A DNA stretch of 64,000 nt, taken from the NCBI RefSeq assembly GCF_016904885.1, contig NZ_JADWYI010000001.1, forward strand, positions 6,014,001 through 6,078,000, given 5' to 3'. Both the position numbers and the translations under genes were made by a program. Of this stretch, positions 48,027 through 56,585 are shown piece after piece (position 1 is the first letter of the stretch; every line of letters begins with the position of its first letter). This stretch comes from Archangium primigenium. Its GTDB lineage: Bacteria > Myxococcota > Myxococcia > Myxococcales > Myxococcaceae. The notes under the pieces are model-generated. The model was given only the letters and a program-made list of their open reading frames with translations, did no database searches and was not told the origin of the DNA.

Positions 48027-48763
48027 TGGAACGCGTGGCCTTTCTCATCGAGCCCGAGGGTCTGAGGCTCAGTGCCCTGCTCAATCCGGAGTCCTTGTGC
48101 CTGCGCCGCACGGCGGGCGTGCGACCCTGGCGCGCCTGGACCGGGGCGATCTCCAGCGGGGGGCACGTGGAGACGCCCCTGCTCTTCACCGGCGGCGGCA
48201 CCACCGAGCTGCTCCTGGACTTGCTCTTCGACGTGTCGCGGGTGGAGCCGCCCCTGACGACCGAGGACGTGCGGGAGCTGACCCGGCCCCTGTGGCGGCT
48301 CGCGGAGGGCGGCCCCGTGGAGGCGGGCCAGGGCCTGCCCTCGGTGCTGCGCGTCGTGTGGGGCAAGTCGATCAACCTGGCGTGCGTGGTGGCCTCGGTG
48401 GCCGAGCGGCTGGAGCACTTCACCGCCACCGGCACGCCCCGGCGCTCGTGGCTGTCCCTGCGCCTCTTGCGCGTGGAGGACGACGCCGCCCGCCGTCTGG
48501 AGGAAGCGCCTCGGCCCCCGGTCGTCGACCCCTCGGCGCTCGCCCCCCCGCCCCAGGCCGAGGACCTCGACACCCAGGCGCTGGTGGGCGGACCCGAACC
48601 GGGCTCGGGACAGCGGTTGGACGAGCTGGCCTGGGAGCGCTACCGCGACCCCTCGTGCTGGCGGCTCATCGCCGCGTTCAACGGCATCGACGATCCCCTG
48701 CACCTGCCCACGGGCACGCTCTTGCGCCTGCCTCCCGCCACCGCGCTCCGGAGCCCGTCATGA
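48026..48763 (+). CDS. Pvc7/Afp7-like baseplate protein with C-terminal LysM-like segment
   Basis: 245 aa, coupled to the previous gene by TGATG. It starts MERVAFLIEPEGLRLSALLNPESL and continues RRTAGVRPWRAWTGAISSGGHVETPLLFTGGGTTELLLDLLFD (start and end only), a pattern shared by CIS tube-initiator / gp53-like subunits (Pvc7). The C-terminal LDELAWERYRDPSCWRLIAAFNGIDDPLHLPTGTLLRLP is the degenerate LysM motif found at the end of these proteins. It likely joins tube and spike. Confidence 0.8.
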   Translation: MERVAFLIEPEGLRLSALLNPESLCLRRTAGVRPWRAWTGAISSGGHVETPLLFTGGGTTELLLDLLFDVSRVEPPLTTEDVRELTRPLWRLAEGGPVEAGQGLPSVLRVVWGKSINLACVVASVAERLEHFTATGTPRRSWLSLRLLRVEDDAARRLEEAPRPPVVDPSALAPPPQAEDLDTQALVGGPEPGSGQRLDELAWERYRDPSCWRLIAAFNGIDDPLHLPTGTLLRLPPATALRSPS

Positions 48764-50235
48764 CGTCTCTCCACGGCCTGCCCGAGCCGCGCATCGAGGT
48801 GGAGGGCCTGCGCCTGGACGCCGAGGCCCTGCGCGGCTTGGAGTCGGTGCGCGTCCACCAGGCCCTGTCCCTGCCCGCCGGGTGCGAGCTCGTCTTCGCC
48901 GCGCCAAGACAACCCGGGGCCCTCCAACGCCTGGCGCCGGGGGCCGCGCTGCGGGTGTCGCTCGGGGCGTGGCGCGAGCCGCTCTTCGAGGGCGAGGTGA
49001 CGGCGGTGGACTCCGTGCACGCGGCCTCGGGGACGTGCCAGCTCCGGGTGCGGGGACAGGAGGTGATGCACCGGCTGCGCGAGCGGCAACCCGTGCGCGC
49101 GCACGTGCAGGTGACGGTGGAGGACCTGGCGCGGGAGCTGGTGGCGGACCTGGGCCTGAGTGTCGAGGCCTCGGAGGCCGGACCGCGCGGCCAGCACCTC
49201 ATCCAGCACGGCCAATCGGACCTCGAGTGGCTGGTGGACCAGAGCGAGCGTTGGGGCCTGTGGTGGGTGCTCGACGGGCGCGTGCTGCGGCTGCTGTCGC
49301 TCGAGGGCCACGGAGAGGCGCTGCCCCTGCGCTGGGGCGAGTCGCTGGTGGAGGCGAGCGTGGAGGCGCGGGGCCCGTCCGCGTGCCGCGCGGTGGCGTC
49401 GGCCGGGTGGAACGCCTCGCGGGGGGAGGTGTACACGGCCCGCGCGGGAGACGCCGGGAGCGGACCCGGGCGCACGCTCGTGGAGGGGCGCACGGAGAGC
49501 GCCGCGCACGCCGAGGCCCGGGCCCGGGCGGAGTGGGCCTACCAACGGGCGCGCGAGCGCGTGCTCACGGGGGTGGCGCGGGGCGATCCCCGGTTGCGTC
49601 CCGGGACGCGCGTGGATCTCCAGGGTGTCCTGCCGGGCGCGGAGGGCCGCTACGTGCTCACCACCGTCACCCACACGCTGGATGCACGCCACGGATTCCT
49701 GAGCGAGGTGTCCTCCGCGCCACCGCCCCGGCGGGCCCGGACGCGCGCCTCGCCCGTGGTGCCCGGCGTGGTGAGCCGGGTGGATGATCCGGAGGGCCTG
49801 GGCCGGGTGCGTGTCTCGCTGTCCACCTGCGGCGAGGTGGAGACGGACTGGATGCAGGTGCTCTGCCTGGGCGCGGGCGCGGGCAAGGGCCTGGTGGTGC
49901 TGCCGGACGTGGGCGACCACGTGCTGCTCCTGCTCGCGGAGGAAGACCCCGCCTGCGGCGTGGTGATGGGCGGCCTGTACGGGCCCCACGCGCCGCCGGA
50001 CGCGGGCGTGACGGGCACGGCGGTGCGCCGCTTCAACCTGCTCACCCCGGAGGGCCTCAAGCTGCGCTTCAACGACGAGACGCGCACCCTGCGCGTGGAG
50101 GACACGCGCGGCAGCTACCTCCAGTTGTCCCCCGGAGTCGTCCGGCTGCACGCCGAGACGGCGCTCGAGATCGAGGCCCCGGGCCAGCCCCTGCGGATCG
50201 AGGCGGCCCGCATCGACTTCCGGAGGAGGGACTGA
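48760..50235 (+). CDS. VgrG-like spike protein (Pvc8/Afp8 type)
   Basis: 491 aa; its ATG overlaps the previous stop by 4 bp. The N-terminal half is gp27-like (SVRVHQALSLPAGCELVF, LRVSLGAWREPLFEGEVTAV, QHLIQHGQSDLEWLVDQSERWGLWW). The middle has the OB-fold VPGVVSRVDDPEGLGRVRVSL and PDVGDHVLLLLAEEDPACGVVMGGLYG. The C-terminal FNLLTPEGLKLRFNDETRTLRVEDTRGSYLQLSPGVV (start and end) forms the beta-helix needle. This is the central spike that carries the PAAR-like tip encoded next. Confidence 0.9.
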   Translation: MTSLHGLPEPRIEVEGLRLDAEALRGLESVRVHQALSLPAGCELVFAAPRQPGALQRLAPGAALRVSLGAWREPLFEGEVTAVDSVHAASGTCQLRVRGQEVMHRLRERQPVRAHVQVTVEDLARELVADLGLSVEASEAGPRGQHLIQHGQSDLEWLVDQSERWGLWWVLDGRVLRLLSLEGHGEALPLRWGESLVEASVEARGPSACRAVASAGWNASRGEVYTARAGDAGSGPGRTLVEGRTESAAHAEARARAEWAYQRARERVLTGVARGDPRLRPGTRVDLQGVLPGAEGRYVLTTVTHTLDARHGFLSEVSSAPPPRRARTRASPVVPGVVSRVDDPEGLGRVRVSLSTCGEVETDWMQVLCLGAGAGKGLVVLPDVGDHVLLLLAEEDPACGVVMGGLYGPHAPPDAGVTGTAVRRFNLLTPEGLKLRFNDETRTLRVEDTRGSYLQLSPGVVRLHAETALEIEAPGQPLRIEAARIDFRRRD

Positions 50236-50573
50236 TGCGCTGGGTGACCCTGGACGCGGTGCTGAAGTGCGCGCACCTGGGCGTGGCGAGGCTCACCGCC
50301 GCGCAGACCTGGGTGACGGTCGAGGACCGTCCGGTGCTCGTGCGCGCGGACCCCGTGGGCCGCCCCCTCTCGGGCTGTCCCAACATCGGGCCCACCATCA
50401 AGCCGTGCACCACCACGCTCGCGGTGCGCTCGGGCTACTCCGCGTGGATCCACGTGGACGGCGCGCCCGTCGTCCTCGACGCCGTTACCGGCCTCACCGA
50501 CGGCACCCCGCCCGGCGTCGTGACGTACCACGTGACCGCGCCCGGCCAGACGCTCGTCTCGGAGGAGCCATGA
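50235..50573 (+). CDS. PAAR-like spike tip protein
   Basis: 112 aa, start directly overlapping the spike stop (TGATG). The pattern VTLDAVLKCAHLGVARLTA, PVGRPLSGCPNIGPTIKPCTTTLAV with spaced Cys/His matches the small PAAR-like (DUF4280-type) sharpeners of eCIS. Cys/His residues at about C12, H14, C48 and C58 could bind a tip metal ion. Genes spike - tip - gp25 in this order are characteristic. Confidence 0.75.
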   Translation: MRWVTLDAVLKCAHLGVARLTAAQTWVTVEDRPVLVRADPVGRPLSGCPNIGPTIKPCTTTLAVRSGYSAWIHVDGAPVVLDAVTGLTDGTPPGVVTYHVTAPGQTLVSEEP

Positions 50574-51004
50574 GCGCGCCCCGCTCCCGCGCCTGGTGCT
50601 TCCCCCACCCGGACCTGGACGCCGGGGACGGGGGACCCCTGGGCCTGCGCCTGTCGGCCTCGGGCGGCATCGCCCTGGCGCGGGACGAGGCCGCGGTGCG
50701 CCAGGGGGTACTGCTGCTGCTGTCCACCGTGCCCGGCGAGCGCGTCATGCGCCCGGACTATGGCTGCGAGCTGTACCGGCTCGCCTTCGCGCCCAACGAC
50801 GACACCACCGCCGGGCTCGCCATCCACTATGTGCGCCGCGCCCTGGAGCGCTGGGAGCCCCGGATCGATCGGCTCCACGTGGAGGCCTGGCGCGATGCCG
50901 ACGACGCCCGCCGGCTCGACCTCTTCCTGGAGTACCGCGTGCGCGCCACCCAGCGCCCGGACCGGGTGTCGCTCGGGCTGCACCTCGCTGGAGGAACCCT
51001 CTGA
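50570..51004 (+). CDS. gp25-like baseplate wedge protein
   Basis: 144 aa with GGAGGA just before the ATG and a 4-bp overlap with the tip gene. The core LRLSASGGIALARDEAAVRQGVLLLLSTVPGERVMRPDYGCELYRLAFAPND (ends quoted) includes the EPR-like turn GERVMRPDYGC typical of gp25/Pvc9 lysozyme-like wedge proteins. AIHYVRRALERWEPRI follows. It nucleates sheath assembly on the baseplate. Confidence 0.88.
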   Translation: MSAPRSRAWCFPHPDLDAGDGGPLGLRLSASGGIALARDEAAVRQGVLLLLSTVPGERVMRPDYGCELYRLAFAPNDDTTAGLAIHYVRRALERWEPRIDRLHVEAWRDADDARRLDLFLEYRVRATQRPDRVSLGLHLAGGTL

Positions 51005-53592
51005 TGCCCCTGCCCTCTCCCCACCTGGATGATCGGGACTTCCAGCGCCTGCTCGAGGACGCGCGCGCGCACCTCGCCCGCGCCTGTCCTGAATGGACGG
51101 ACCCGAGCCCGCATGACCCCGGCCAGGTGCTGCTGGAGCTCTTCGCGTACCTGACGGACACGCTGCTCTACCGGCTCAACCGGCTGCCGGAGAAGGCCTA
51201 CGTGGAGTTCCTGCGGCTGCTCGGCGTGCGCTTGCAGTCGCCGAGCGCCGCCACCGCGCGCCTGCGCTTCACCCTGCCGCGTCCCGCCGAGCGGCCCGTG
51301 GAGATTCCGCGCGGCACGGGGGTCACCACCTCGCGCCCTCCGGCCGGGGCCGAGCCCATCGTCTTCCTCACCGCCGAGCCGGTGCGCATTCCGCCCGGGG
51401 CCGTGGAGGCGGAGGGGCTCGCCCACCATGGCGAGCAGGTGGAGGGGGAAGCGGTGGGCGTGGGCACGGGCCAGCCCGGCCTGAGCGTGACGGTGCGGCG
51501 TCCGCCCATCGTGGCGCCCACGGGGGACGGGCGGGATCTGGTGGTGGGCGTGGAGGCGCGGCCCGAGGAGCTCACCGGCCGGGTGCCGGCGCGCACGTGG
51601 GGCGGCAAGACCTTCCGGCTGTGGCACGAGGTGGAGAGCTTCACCCACCTGCCGCCGGACGAGCCCGCCTTCATGGTCGACCGGATGACGGGCACCCTCA
51701 CCTTCGCGCCGGCGGCGCGGATGCTCGAGCCGGACGGCGCCTTGTCCGCCGAGCCCCGGACGCTGGCGGCCAGTCCTGGCGCGGGGCGTGTGATCGTCGT
51801 GTGGTACCTGCGCGGCGGCGGGCTCGCGGGCAACGTGGCCGCGGGGGCCCTGGACACGCTCAAGGTGGCCCTGCCGGGCGTGCGGGTGACCAACCCCGCC
51901 CCCGCGGTGGGAGGCCGCGCCGCCGAGACGCTGGAGAACGCGCTGGTCCGGGGCCCGCAGGAGTTGCACTCGCTCGGGCGCGCCATCACCGCCCAGGACT
52001 ACGAGCGCCTGGCGCTGCGCGGCGCGGGGGCGGCACGTGCCCGGGCCTTCACCCAGGCCCACCTGTGGGCCCACGCGGTGCCGGGCACGGTGGAGGTGCT
52101 GCTGGTGCCCGCGCTGCCGCCCCAGGTGCGCGGGCCCGCCGACGAGGGCGTCACCCAGGAGGCCCTGCGGGAGCACGAGACGGACGAGGCGCTGGCGCGG
52201 GTGCGCGCCGTGCTCGACGAGCGCATCGCCCTGGGCACCGCGTGCCAGGTGAGCCACGCGCGCTACAAGACAGTGTGCGTGCGGGCGCGGGTGGTGGCGC
52301 ACGCGGCGGAGGACCTGGCCGCCCTGGAGCGTCGCTCGCTCGCGCGGCTGCACCAGGCGCTCTCCCCGCTGCCCACGCCCGCGCGGCCCGAGGGCTGGCC
52401 CTTCGGCGAGGCGCTGCGGGCCTCGCACGTCTACGACATCCTCCTGGCCGAGCCCGGGGTGAGCTACGTGGACCAGGTGCGCCTGCGGGTGGACGAAGTG
52501 CCCCGGGAGGTGCGCACGCTGTGCGAGGACGCCTTCCAGCCGAGGACCTTCTTCGCCGGAGGCGGCGAGGCCCTGCTGCGCACCGTGAGCGGCGCGGACG
52601 GCTGGGAGCGCGTGGGCCGCTTCCCGGGCGAGCAGGTGGAGGTGGTCGAGACGCATCCCCAGCGCGCGGGGTGGGTGGCCGTGGCGGCGCGCGTGGCGGA
52701 CGCGCCCCAGCACTCGCGCGTCCACCTGTCGCGCGACTGCGGCGAGACGTGGGAGCGCGCCACGCACACGTTGGATCACGTGGAGGATCTCGCCTGGACG
52801 CTGCGCGACGGGGTGCCGGTGTTGTGGCTGGCCACGCGCGTGGGCCTCTTCGAGCTGACGGTGGGCGCCGAGGCCACCACGCCCCTGCAGGTGCTGGTGG
52901 AGCCGGCGGACCATGATCTGGGCTTCGCCTGCGTGGCCTCGGCGCCGGATGCGCGCGGGGGCGTGAGCCTGGCGGTGGCGGGCCTGGGGATGCGCGGCGT
53001 CTACCTCTCCCACTCGGGCGGCCAGGGGTTCCGGCCCATCGGCCTGAAGGATCAGGACGTGCGCGTGCTGGAGGTGCAGCACGACGGGCCCCGGGCCTTT
53101 CTCTGGGCGGGGCTCGCGGCGGCCAGCGGCGAGGACGCGGGCAAGGGCTGCCTGCGCCGCGAGCTGCTCGGCGCGGCGGATCCCCCGGACGGGTGGCTCG
53201 CGCAGGACAAGGGCTGGGACGGGGGGAGCTGCCTGGCGCTCGCCTTCGAGGGGAACGTGGCCCATGCCGCCACGCACCGCGCGGGCGTGCTGTGGATGGA
53301 CGCGAGCCGGCGCGACGCCGCGTGGAGCCGCCCGGGGGTGGACAGTGGGCTGCCCCTGCGCGAGCGCGAGCGGCTCTTCCAGCCCGTGCAGGCCCTGGCG
53401 GCGGCGCCCGAGGGCGGACTGCTGCTCGTGGGCGGCCAGGCGGGCTGCTGGCGGCGGCGTGGGGCACCGGGGGGCGGCTATGTGCCCTGCTCCACCGAGG
53501 AGTTCACGGAGAAGGTGACGCTGCCGCCCACCTGGCTCCTCGTGTCGGGCGCGCACGCGCTCGAGGTGGTGACGGTCGATGAAGCGCGATGA
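51004..53592 (+). CDS. Baseplate J-like protein fused to a BNR-type beta-propeller
   Basis: 862 aa. Residues 1 to ~505 follow the baseplate-J wedge family (Pvc11/12): HDPGQVLLELFAYLTDTLLYRLNRLPEKAYVEFLRLLGV (ends quoted), IPRGTGVTTSRPPA, WYLRGGGLAGNVAAG, SLGRAITAQDYERLAL, and HVYDILLAEPGVSYVDQV. From ~505 to the end the sequence changes to a beta-propeller with Asp-box motifs (LSRDCGETW at about 575-583; a weaker LSHSGGQGF near 668) and blades such as DLAWTLRDGVPVLWLATRVGLFEL. Wedge proteins normally lack this part. It may place a sugar- or protein-binding ring on the baseplate rim. It is the only J protein here; other systems have two. Confidence 0.85.
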   Translation: MPLPSPHLDDRDFQRLLEDARAHLARACPEWTDPSPHDPGQVLLELFAYLTDTLLYRLNRLPEKAYVEFLRLLGVRLQSPSAATARLRFTLPRPAERPVEIPRGTGVTTSRPPAGAEPIVFLTAEPVRIPPGAVEAEGLAHHGEQVEGEAVGVGTGQPGLSVTVRRPPIVAPTGDGRDLVVGVEARPEELTGRVPARTWGGKTFRLWHEVESFTHLPPDEPAFMVDRMTGTLTFAPAARMLEPDGALSAEPRTLAASPGAGRVIVVWYLRGGGLAGNVAAGALDTLKVALPGVRVTNPAPAVGGRAAETLENALVRGPQELHSLGRAITAQDYERLALRGAGAARARAFTQAHLWAHAVPGTVEVLLVPALPPQVRGPADEGVTQEALREHETDEALARVRAVLDERIALGTACQVSHARYKTVCVRARVVAHAAEDLAALERRSLARLHQALSPLPTPARPEGWPFGEALRASHVYDILLAEPGVSYVDQVRLRVDEVPREVRTLCEDAFQPRTFFAGGGEALLRTVSGADGWERVGRFPGEQVEVVETHPQRAGWVAVAARVADAPQHSRVHLSRDCGETWERATHTLDHVEDLAWTLRDGVPVLWLATRVGLFELTVGAEATTPLQVLVEPADHDLGFACVASAPDARGGVSLAVAGLGMRGVYLSHSGGQGFRPIGLKDQDVRVLEVQHDGPRAFLWAGLAAASGEDAGKGCLRRELLGAADPPDGWLAQDKGWDGGSCLALAFEGNVAHAATHRAGVLWMDASRRDAAWSRPGVDSGLPLRERERLFQPVQALAAAPEGGLLLVGGQAGCWRRRGAPGGGYVPCSTEEFTEKVTLPPTWLLVSGAHALEVVTVDEAR

Positions 53593-54094
53593 CATCGCCC
53601 GGCTCCTGCCGGGCATCTTCCAGCGCACCCGGGGCGAGGGCACGCTCCTGGAGGGCCTGCTGGGCGTCATGGAGGCCCTGCACGCGCCCGCCGAGGCGGC
53701 GCTGGCGCAGCTGCCCACGTTCTTCCACCCGGCGCGCGCGCCCGAGCGCTTCGTGCCCTTCCTGGCGCGGTGGGTGGACCTGGAGCTGCCCGTCACCACG
53801 GGCCTGGGCCGGCTGCGCGAGCTGGTGGCCGCGGCGGTGGAGCTGTCGCGCTGGCGTGGCACGGCCCGGGGCCTGTCGCTCTTCCTGGAAACGGCCACGG
53901 GCCGCTCGGACTTCGTGCTCGAGCAGCGGGTGCCCGGCCCGGACGGACGTCCCCGTCCCTTCCACCTGCGGGTGCGCGCCCCCGCGGCGCTGGAGCCCCA
54001 CCGGGCGATGCTGGAAGCCATCATCGCCCGGGAAAAGCCCGCCTCCCTCACCCACGAGCTGCTCTTCGAGCGGCCTTCCCCAGGAGCGAGCTGA
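53579..54094 (+). CDS. Phage tail protein I-like baseplate subunit
   Basis: 171 aa, overlapping the J gene by 14 bp. It begins RDDIARLLPGIFQRT, then LEGLLGVMEALHAPAEAALAQLPTFFHP, RFVPFLARWVDLELP, and RWRGTARGLSLFLETATG. This is the pattern of the tail-protein-I / TIGR02242-like domain that links wedge to fibres. No fibre gene follows. The next gene is a membrane protein instead. Confidence 0.8.
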   Translation: MKRDDIARLLPGIFQRTRGEGTLLEGLLGVMEALHAPAEAALAQLPTFFHPARAPERFVPFLARWVDLELPVTTGLGRLRELVAAAVELSRWRGTARGLSLFLETATGRSDFVLEQRVPGPDGRPRPFHLRVRAPAALEPHRAMLEAIIAREKPASLTHELLFERPSPGAS

Positions 54095-55026
54095 TGCCAC
54101 GCGCTTTCGATCTCACCGCCACCACCCCCCAGGTGGACCTCGACGCCTCGGGCCACGGCGAGGTGGCCTTCACGCTGTCCAACCGGCTGGGCACGGCCGT
54201 GGGGGTGCGCGCCACAGTGGAGCCCTCGGGCGGCACCCCGGCCGGATGGATGACCTTCCCCGAGGGCGCGGAGCGCGCGCTCGCGCCGGACGGCACGGCG
54301 GTGCTCCCCGTGCGCATCACCGTGCCGCCGGGCACGCCCCCCGGGGCCTACGGCTTCTCCGTGGTGGTGGCCAGCCAGGCCAACCCGGACGAGCACTACG
54401 ACCGGAGCCCCGCGGTGGCCTTCCGCGTGGTGGCCGCCGCGCCAGTGGCGAAAAAGCGCTTCCCGTGGTGGATCGTCGCGCTCGCCGCGGGCGTGCTGCT
54501 CATCGGCGGCGGGGGCCTGGCCCTCTTCCTCTCGCGCGGAAGCCCGCCCCCGCCCAAGGTGGTCCTCGGAGGCGCGTGCGACGCCCAGAAGGCTTGTGCC
54601 TCGCCCCTGGCCTGTGAGCAAGGCCTCTGCCGGGGAAACGCGGGCTTCAAGCCCTGTGAGCAGGCCGGGCAGTGCGTCACCGGCCGCTGCGAGGCGACCG
54701 AATGCAAGGAGCGCCTGACGCTCGGGGACGCGTGTGACAGCGCGGACGACTGCCGCTCGCCCCTGACGTGCCACCTGGCCTCGCGCTGCCTGCTGCCCCT
54801 CGGGGAGGTGTGCACGGACACGTCCCAATGCACGACGGGCGCCTGCGTCGGGGGCAAGTGCACGCCCAACATCGTGCGCTGTCCGCGCTGCCGCCCCGGG
54901 GAGATCTGCCGCGAGGGCCGGTGCGAGAACCTCTCCATCGTCGTCCGTGACCCGCGCCTGCTCGAGGAGTTCAGCCGGATCCGGCAGCCCCTCCCCCACC
55001 CCCTCGTCCAGCCGTCTCCGCCATGA
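54094..55026 (+). CDS. Membrane protein: Ig-like domain, one TM helix, Cys-rich outer domain
   Basis: 310 aa, ATG overlapping the previous stop. Residues 1-118 form an Ig/alpha-galactosidase-NEW3-like beta domain (VDLDASGHGEVAFTLSNRLG, VPPGTPPGAYGFSVVVAS). KKR then precedes one transmembrane helix (about 124-147). Residues 160-280 hold 20 cysteines in short repeats (GACDAQKACASPLACEQGLC, GEVCTDTSQCTTGACVGGKC). The positive residues before the helix predict N-in/C-out, so the Cys-rich part would be periplasmic and disulfide-bonded. Co-transcription with baseplate genes suggests an anchor or dock for the injection system. That role is inferred. Confidence 0.65.
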   Translation: MPRAFDLTATTPQVDLDASGHGEVAFTLSNRLGTAVGVRATVEPSGGTPAGWMTFPEGAERALAPDGTAVLPVRITVPPGTPPGAYGFSVVVASQANPDEHYDRSPAVAFRVVAAAPVAKKRFPWWIVALAAGVLLIGGGGLALFLSRGSPPPPKVVLGGACDAQKACASPLACEQGLCRGNAGFKPCEQAGQCVTGRCEATECKERLTLGDACDSADDCRSPLTCHLASRCLLPLGEVCTDTSQCTTGACVGGKCTPNIVRCPRCRPGEICREGRCENLSIVVRDPRLLEEFSRIRQPLPHPLVQPSPP

Positions 55027-55496
55027 AGCCCGTCACCGTCCTGTTGCTGCTCGGGGTGTTCGCCTGCGTCACGCTGTCCTTGCTGGGCGTGGGCCTGGGG
55101 GCCCGGGGCGGCGGTCCTCCTCTGTCCCCGGAGGCGCGCGAGCGGTGGCGCGAGCGCCTGCTGCGACCCGGGCCCGTGGCGCGCGCGGACATGGCGGTCA
55201 CGGGCTGCGGGCGGACCGGGGACACGGTGCGCGTGGAGCCCGGACGGCCGTGTCAGCTGGAGATCGCACGCGCGGGCGCGCGGGTGCGCACGTTGGAGCT
55301 GGAGCCCCTGTCGGGCGGCCGGGTGGACGTGCGGCTCGAGCCCCACGAGGGCCCCGCGCTGCCCGCCACGGTGAAGGACGTGACGGGACGCCGGGGCTTC
55401 GACATCCCTGGCGCGGGGGCCCGGGTGCGGCTCACGTGCACCCGCCCCGTGGCCGCCACCGCCGAGTGCCCGGTGTCGCTGCGGGGGAGCTCATGA
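55023..55496 (+). CDS. Small signal-anchored protein ending the injection-system operon
   Basis: 157 aa with an N-terminal hydrophobic segment (TVLLLLGVFACVTLSLLGVGLG), either signal peptide or membrane anchor. A beta-rich periplasmic part with four Cys follows (GCGRTG, PCQLEIARAGARVRTLELEPLSG, VRLTCTRPVAATAECPV). No family recognised. It overlaps the Cys-rich membrane protein by 4 bp, so it is the last gene of the operon and probably works with it. Confidence 0.5.
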   Translation: MKPVTVLLLLGVFACVTLSLLGVGLGARGGGPPLSPEARERWRERLLRPGPVARADMAVTGCGRTGDTVRVEPGRPCQLEIARAGARVRTLELEPLSGGRVDVRLEPHEGPALPATVKDVTGRRGFDIPGAGARVRLTCTRPVAATAECPVSLRGSS

Positions 55497-56264
55497 GGCG
55501 GTGCGCTTGAGCTTGAGCACGCGGAAGAGGGAGACGAGCGCGCCGAGCAGCAGCACGACGGCCCAGAGCAGGCCGAGCACGAGCACGACGAGGCCGCCCA
55601 CGGCATCGGCGATGCTCACGAGGATCGACGGCACCCACCCGTGCAGGAAGCCGACGAGGGCCTGGGCGAGCAGCGAGGTGAGGAAGAGCAGCACCAGGCC
55701 CTTGTTCTGGAGGAAGCGCGGCTGGGCGATCACCAGACAGAGGGCGGCGGCCAGCTTGAGCAGGAGGAGCAGCCCGAGCGTGGCGGCGGCCCCCGAGCGG
55801 TTGAAGAAGCCCCAGAGGGCCAGGTAGGCGATGGTGCCGAAGGGCGCGGAGAGCAGCAGGGACACCATCGTCATCAGCAAGGCGAAGAGGACGAGGGCCA
55901 GCACGATGCCCGCGAGCAGGGCGAGCACGGCGACGAGCAGACTCACCGCGCCCTGCACCTGCCCATGGAGCCGCTCGGAGAGCAGCAGGCTCGCGCCCAT
56001 GAGCCCGAGCGAGAAGAGCAGCAAGCCATCCACGAGCGCGAGCGAGGGAATGCCCACGCCCGGCGTGGGGGGGTGCTCGCGCTGCATCGCGAGCACGTCC
56101 TCCACGCTCAGGTCTTCCTCGGCGTTCTCGGCGCGCAGACTGGCCTCGATGTCCGCGCGGCTGGCCACCGGGCGCGGCAGCACGACCGAGGCGCCCCCCT
56201 CCACGAGGACACACAGAGCGAGCAACACCAGGGCCACGACGAACCAGGTCCGGTGGAGTGACAT
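55491..56264 (-). CDS. Polytopic membrane protein, unknown
   Basis: 257 aa with about six hydrophobic segments. The first (HRTWFVVALVLLALCVLVEGG) is followed by a ~55-residue loop with an acidic stretch, then five helices between ~70 and ~250 rich in Leu/Val/Ala. No recognised family motif. The 3' end overlaps the convergent operon end by 6 bp. It lies 6 bp downstream of the small membrane gene at 56271-56585, so the two form a minus-strand pair. Confidence 0.5.
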   Translation of the reverse strand: MSLHRTWFVVALVLLALCVLVEGGASVVLPRPVASRADIEASLRAENAEEDLSVEDVLAMQREHPPTPGVGIPSLALVDGLLLFSLGLMGASLLLSERLHGQVQGAVSLLVAVLALLAGIVLALVLFALLMTMVSLLLSAPFGTIAYLALWGFFNRSGAAATLGLLLLLKLAAALCLVIAQPRFLQNKGLVLLFLTSLLAQALVGFLHGWVPSILVSIADAVGGLVVLVLGLLWAVVLLLGALVSLFRVLKLKRTAS

Positions 56265-56270
56265 GTCCGT

Positions 56271-56585
56271 CTAACGGGCGACGACGAGGCCCACGACCAG
56301 CGCGGCCACGCCCAGCACGCAGATGATGATGAGGGCGGTCGTGCTGCCGTGGAAGATGGCGCCCAGGTTGTCCTCGGGATGACCGGGCCGGGGCGTCCGC
56401 TCGCCCGCCGCCCGGTCGATGACGAGCACGGTCAGACTGGCCAGCATCCAGGCGCCGAGCGCCAGCCAGGGCACGGCCATGGACACCAGACCGATGATGA
56501 GCACCACCGCGGCCAGGCCATAGGCAATGGCATACGCCACGATCGACTGGGGACTGAATGCACGTCGGGATGTTCCTGCCACCAT
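56271..56585 (-). CDS. Small membrane protein, three TM helices, unknown
   Basis: 104 aa, started at the ATG with GGAGGG 8 bp upstream. A longer frame adds 27 residues without such support. Three hydrophobic segments are visible: YAIAYGLAAVVLIIGLVSMAV, LALGAWMLASLTVLVI and STTALIIICVLGVAALVVGLVVA. RAAGERTPRPGHPEDN lies between the second and third. It precedes the polytopic protein gene on the same strand. Function unknown. Confidence 0.5.
   Translation of the reverse strand: MVAGTSRRAFSPQSIVAYAIAYGLAAVVLIIGLVSMAVPWLALGAWMLASLTVLVIDRAAGERTPRPGHPEDNLGAIFHGSTTALIIICVLGVAALVVGLVVAR

Noticed and set aside
46840-48759. A long plus-strand frame running from the tube gene into the spike gene
   Set aside because: Only the part from 48760 is the spike. 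The upstream part is composition-driven (Pro/Arg runs) and overlaps three well-supported genes in other frames.
50827-54999. A 1390-codon open frame on the minus strand opposite the baseplate genes
   Set aside because: It is an antisense shadow of high-GC coding DNA: His/Arg/Gly-rich with no family motifs, while the plus strand encodes recognisable gp25, J and tail proteins with ribosome-binding sites.
44814-55496. Interpretation as an ordinary prophage or as a type VI secretion system
   Set aside because: No capsid, portal, terminase, integrase or lysis gene is present. No TssJLM membrane complex, TssB/C pair or ClpV is present. Pvc16-, Pvc7- and PAAR-like genes point to an eCIS-type system.
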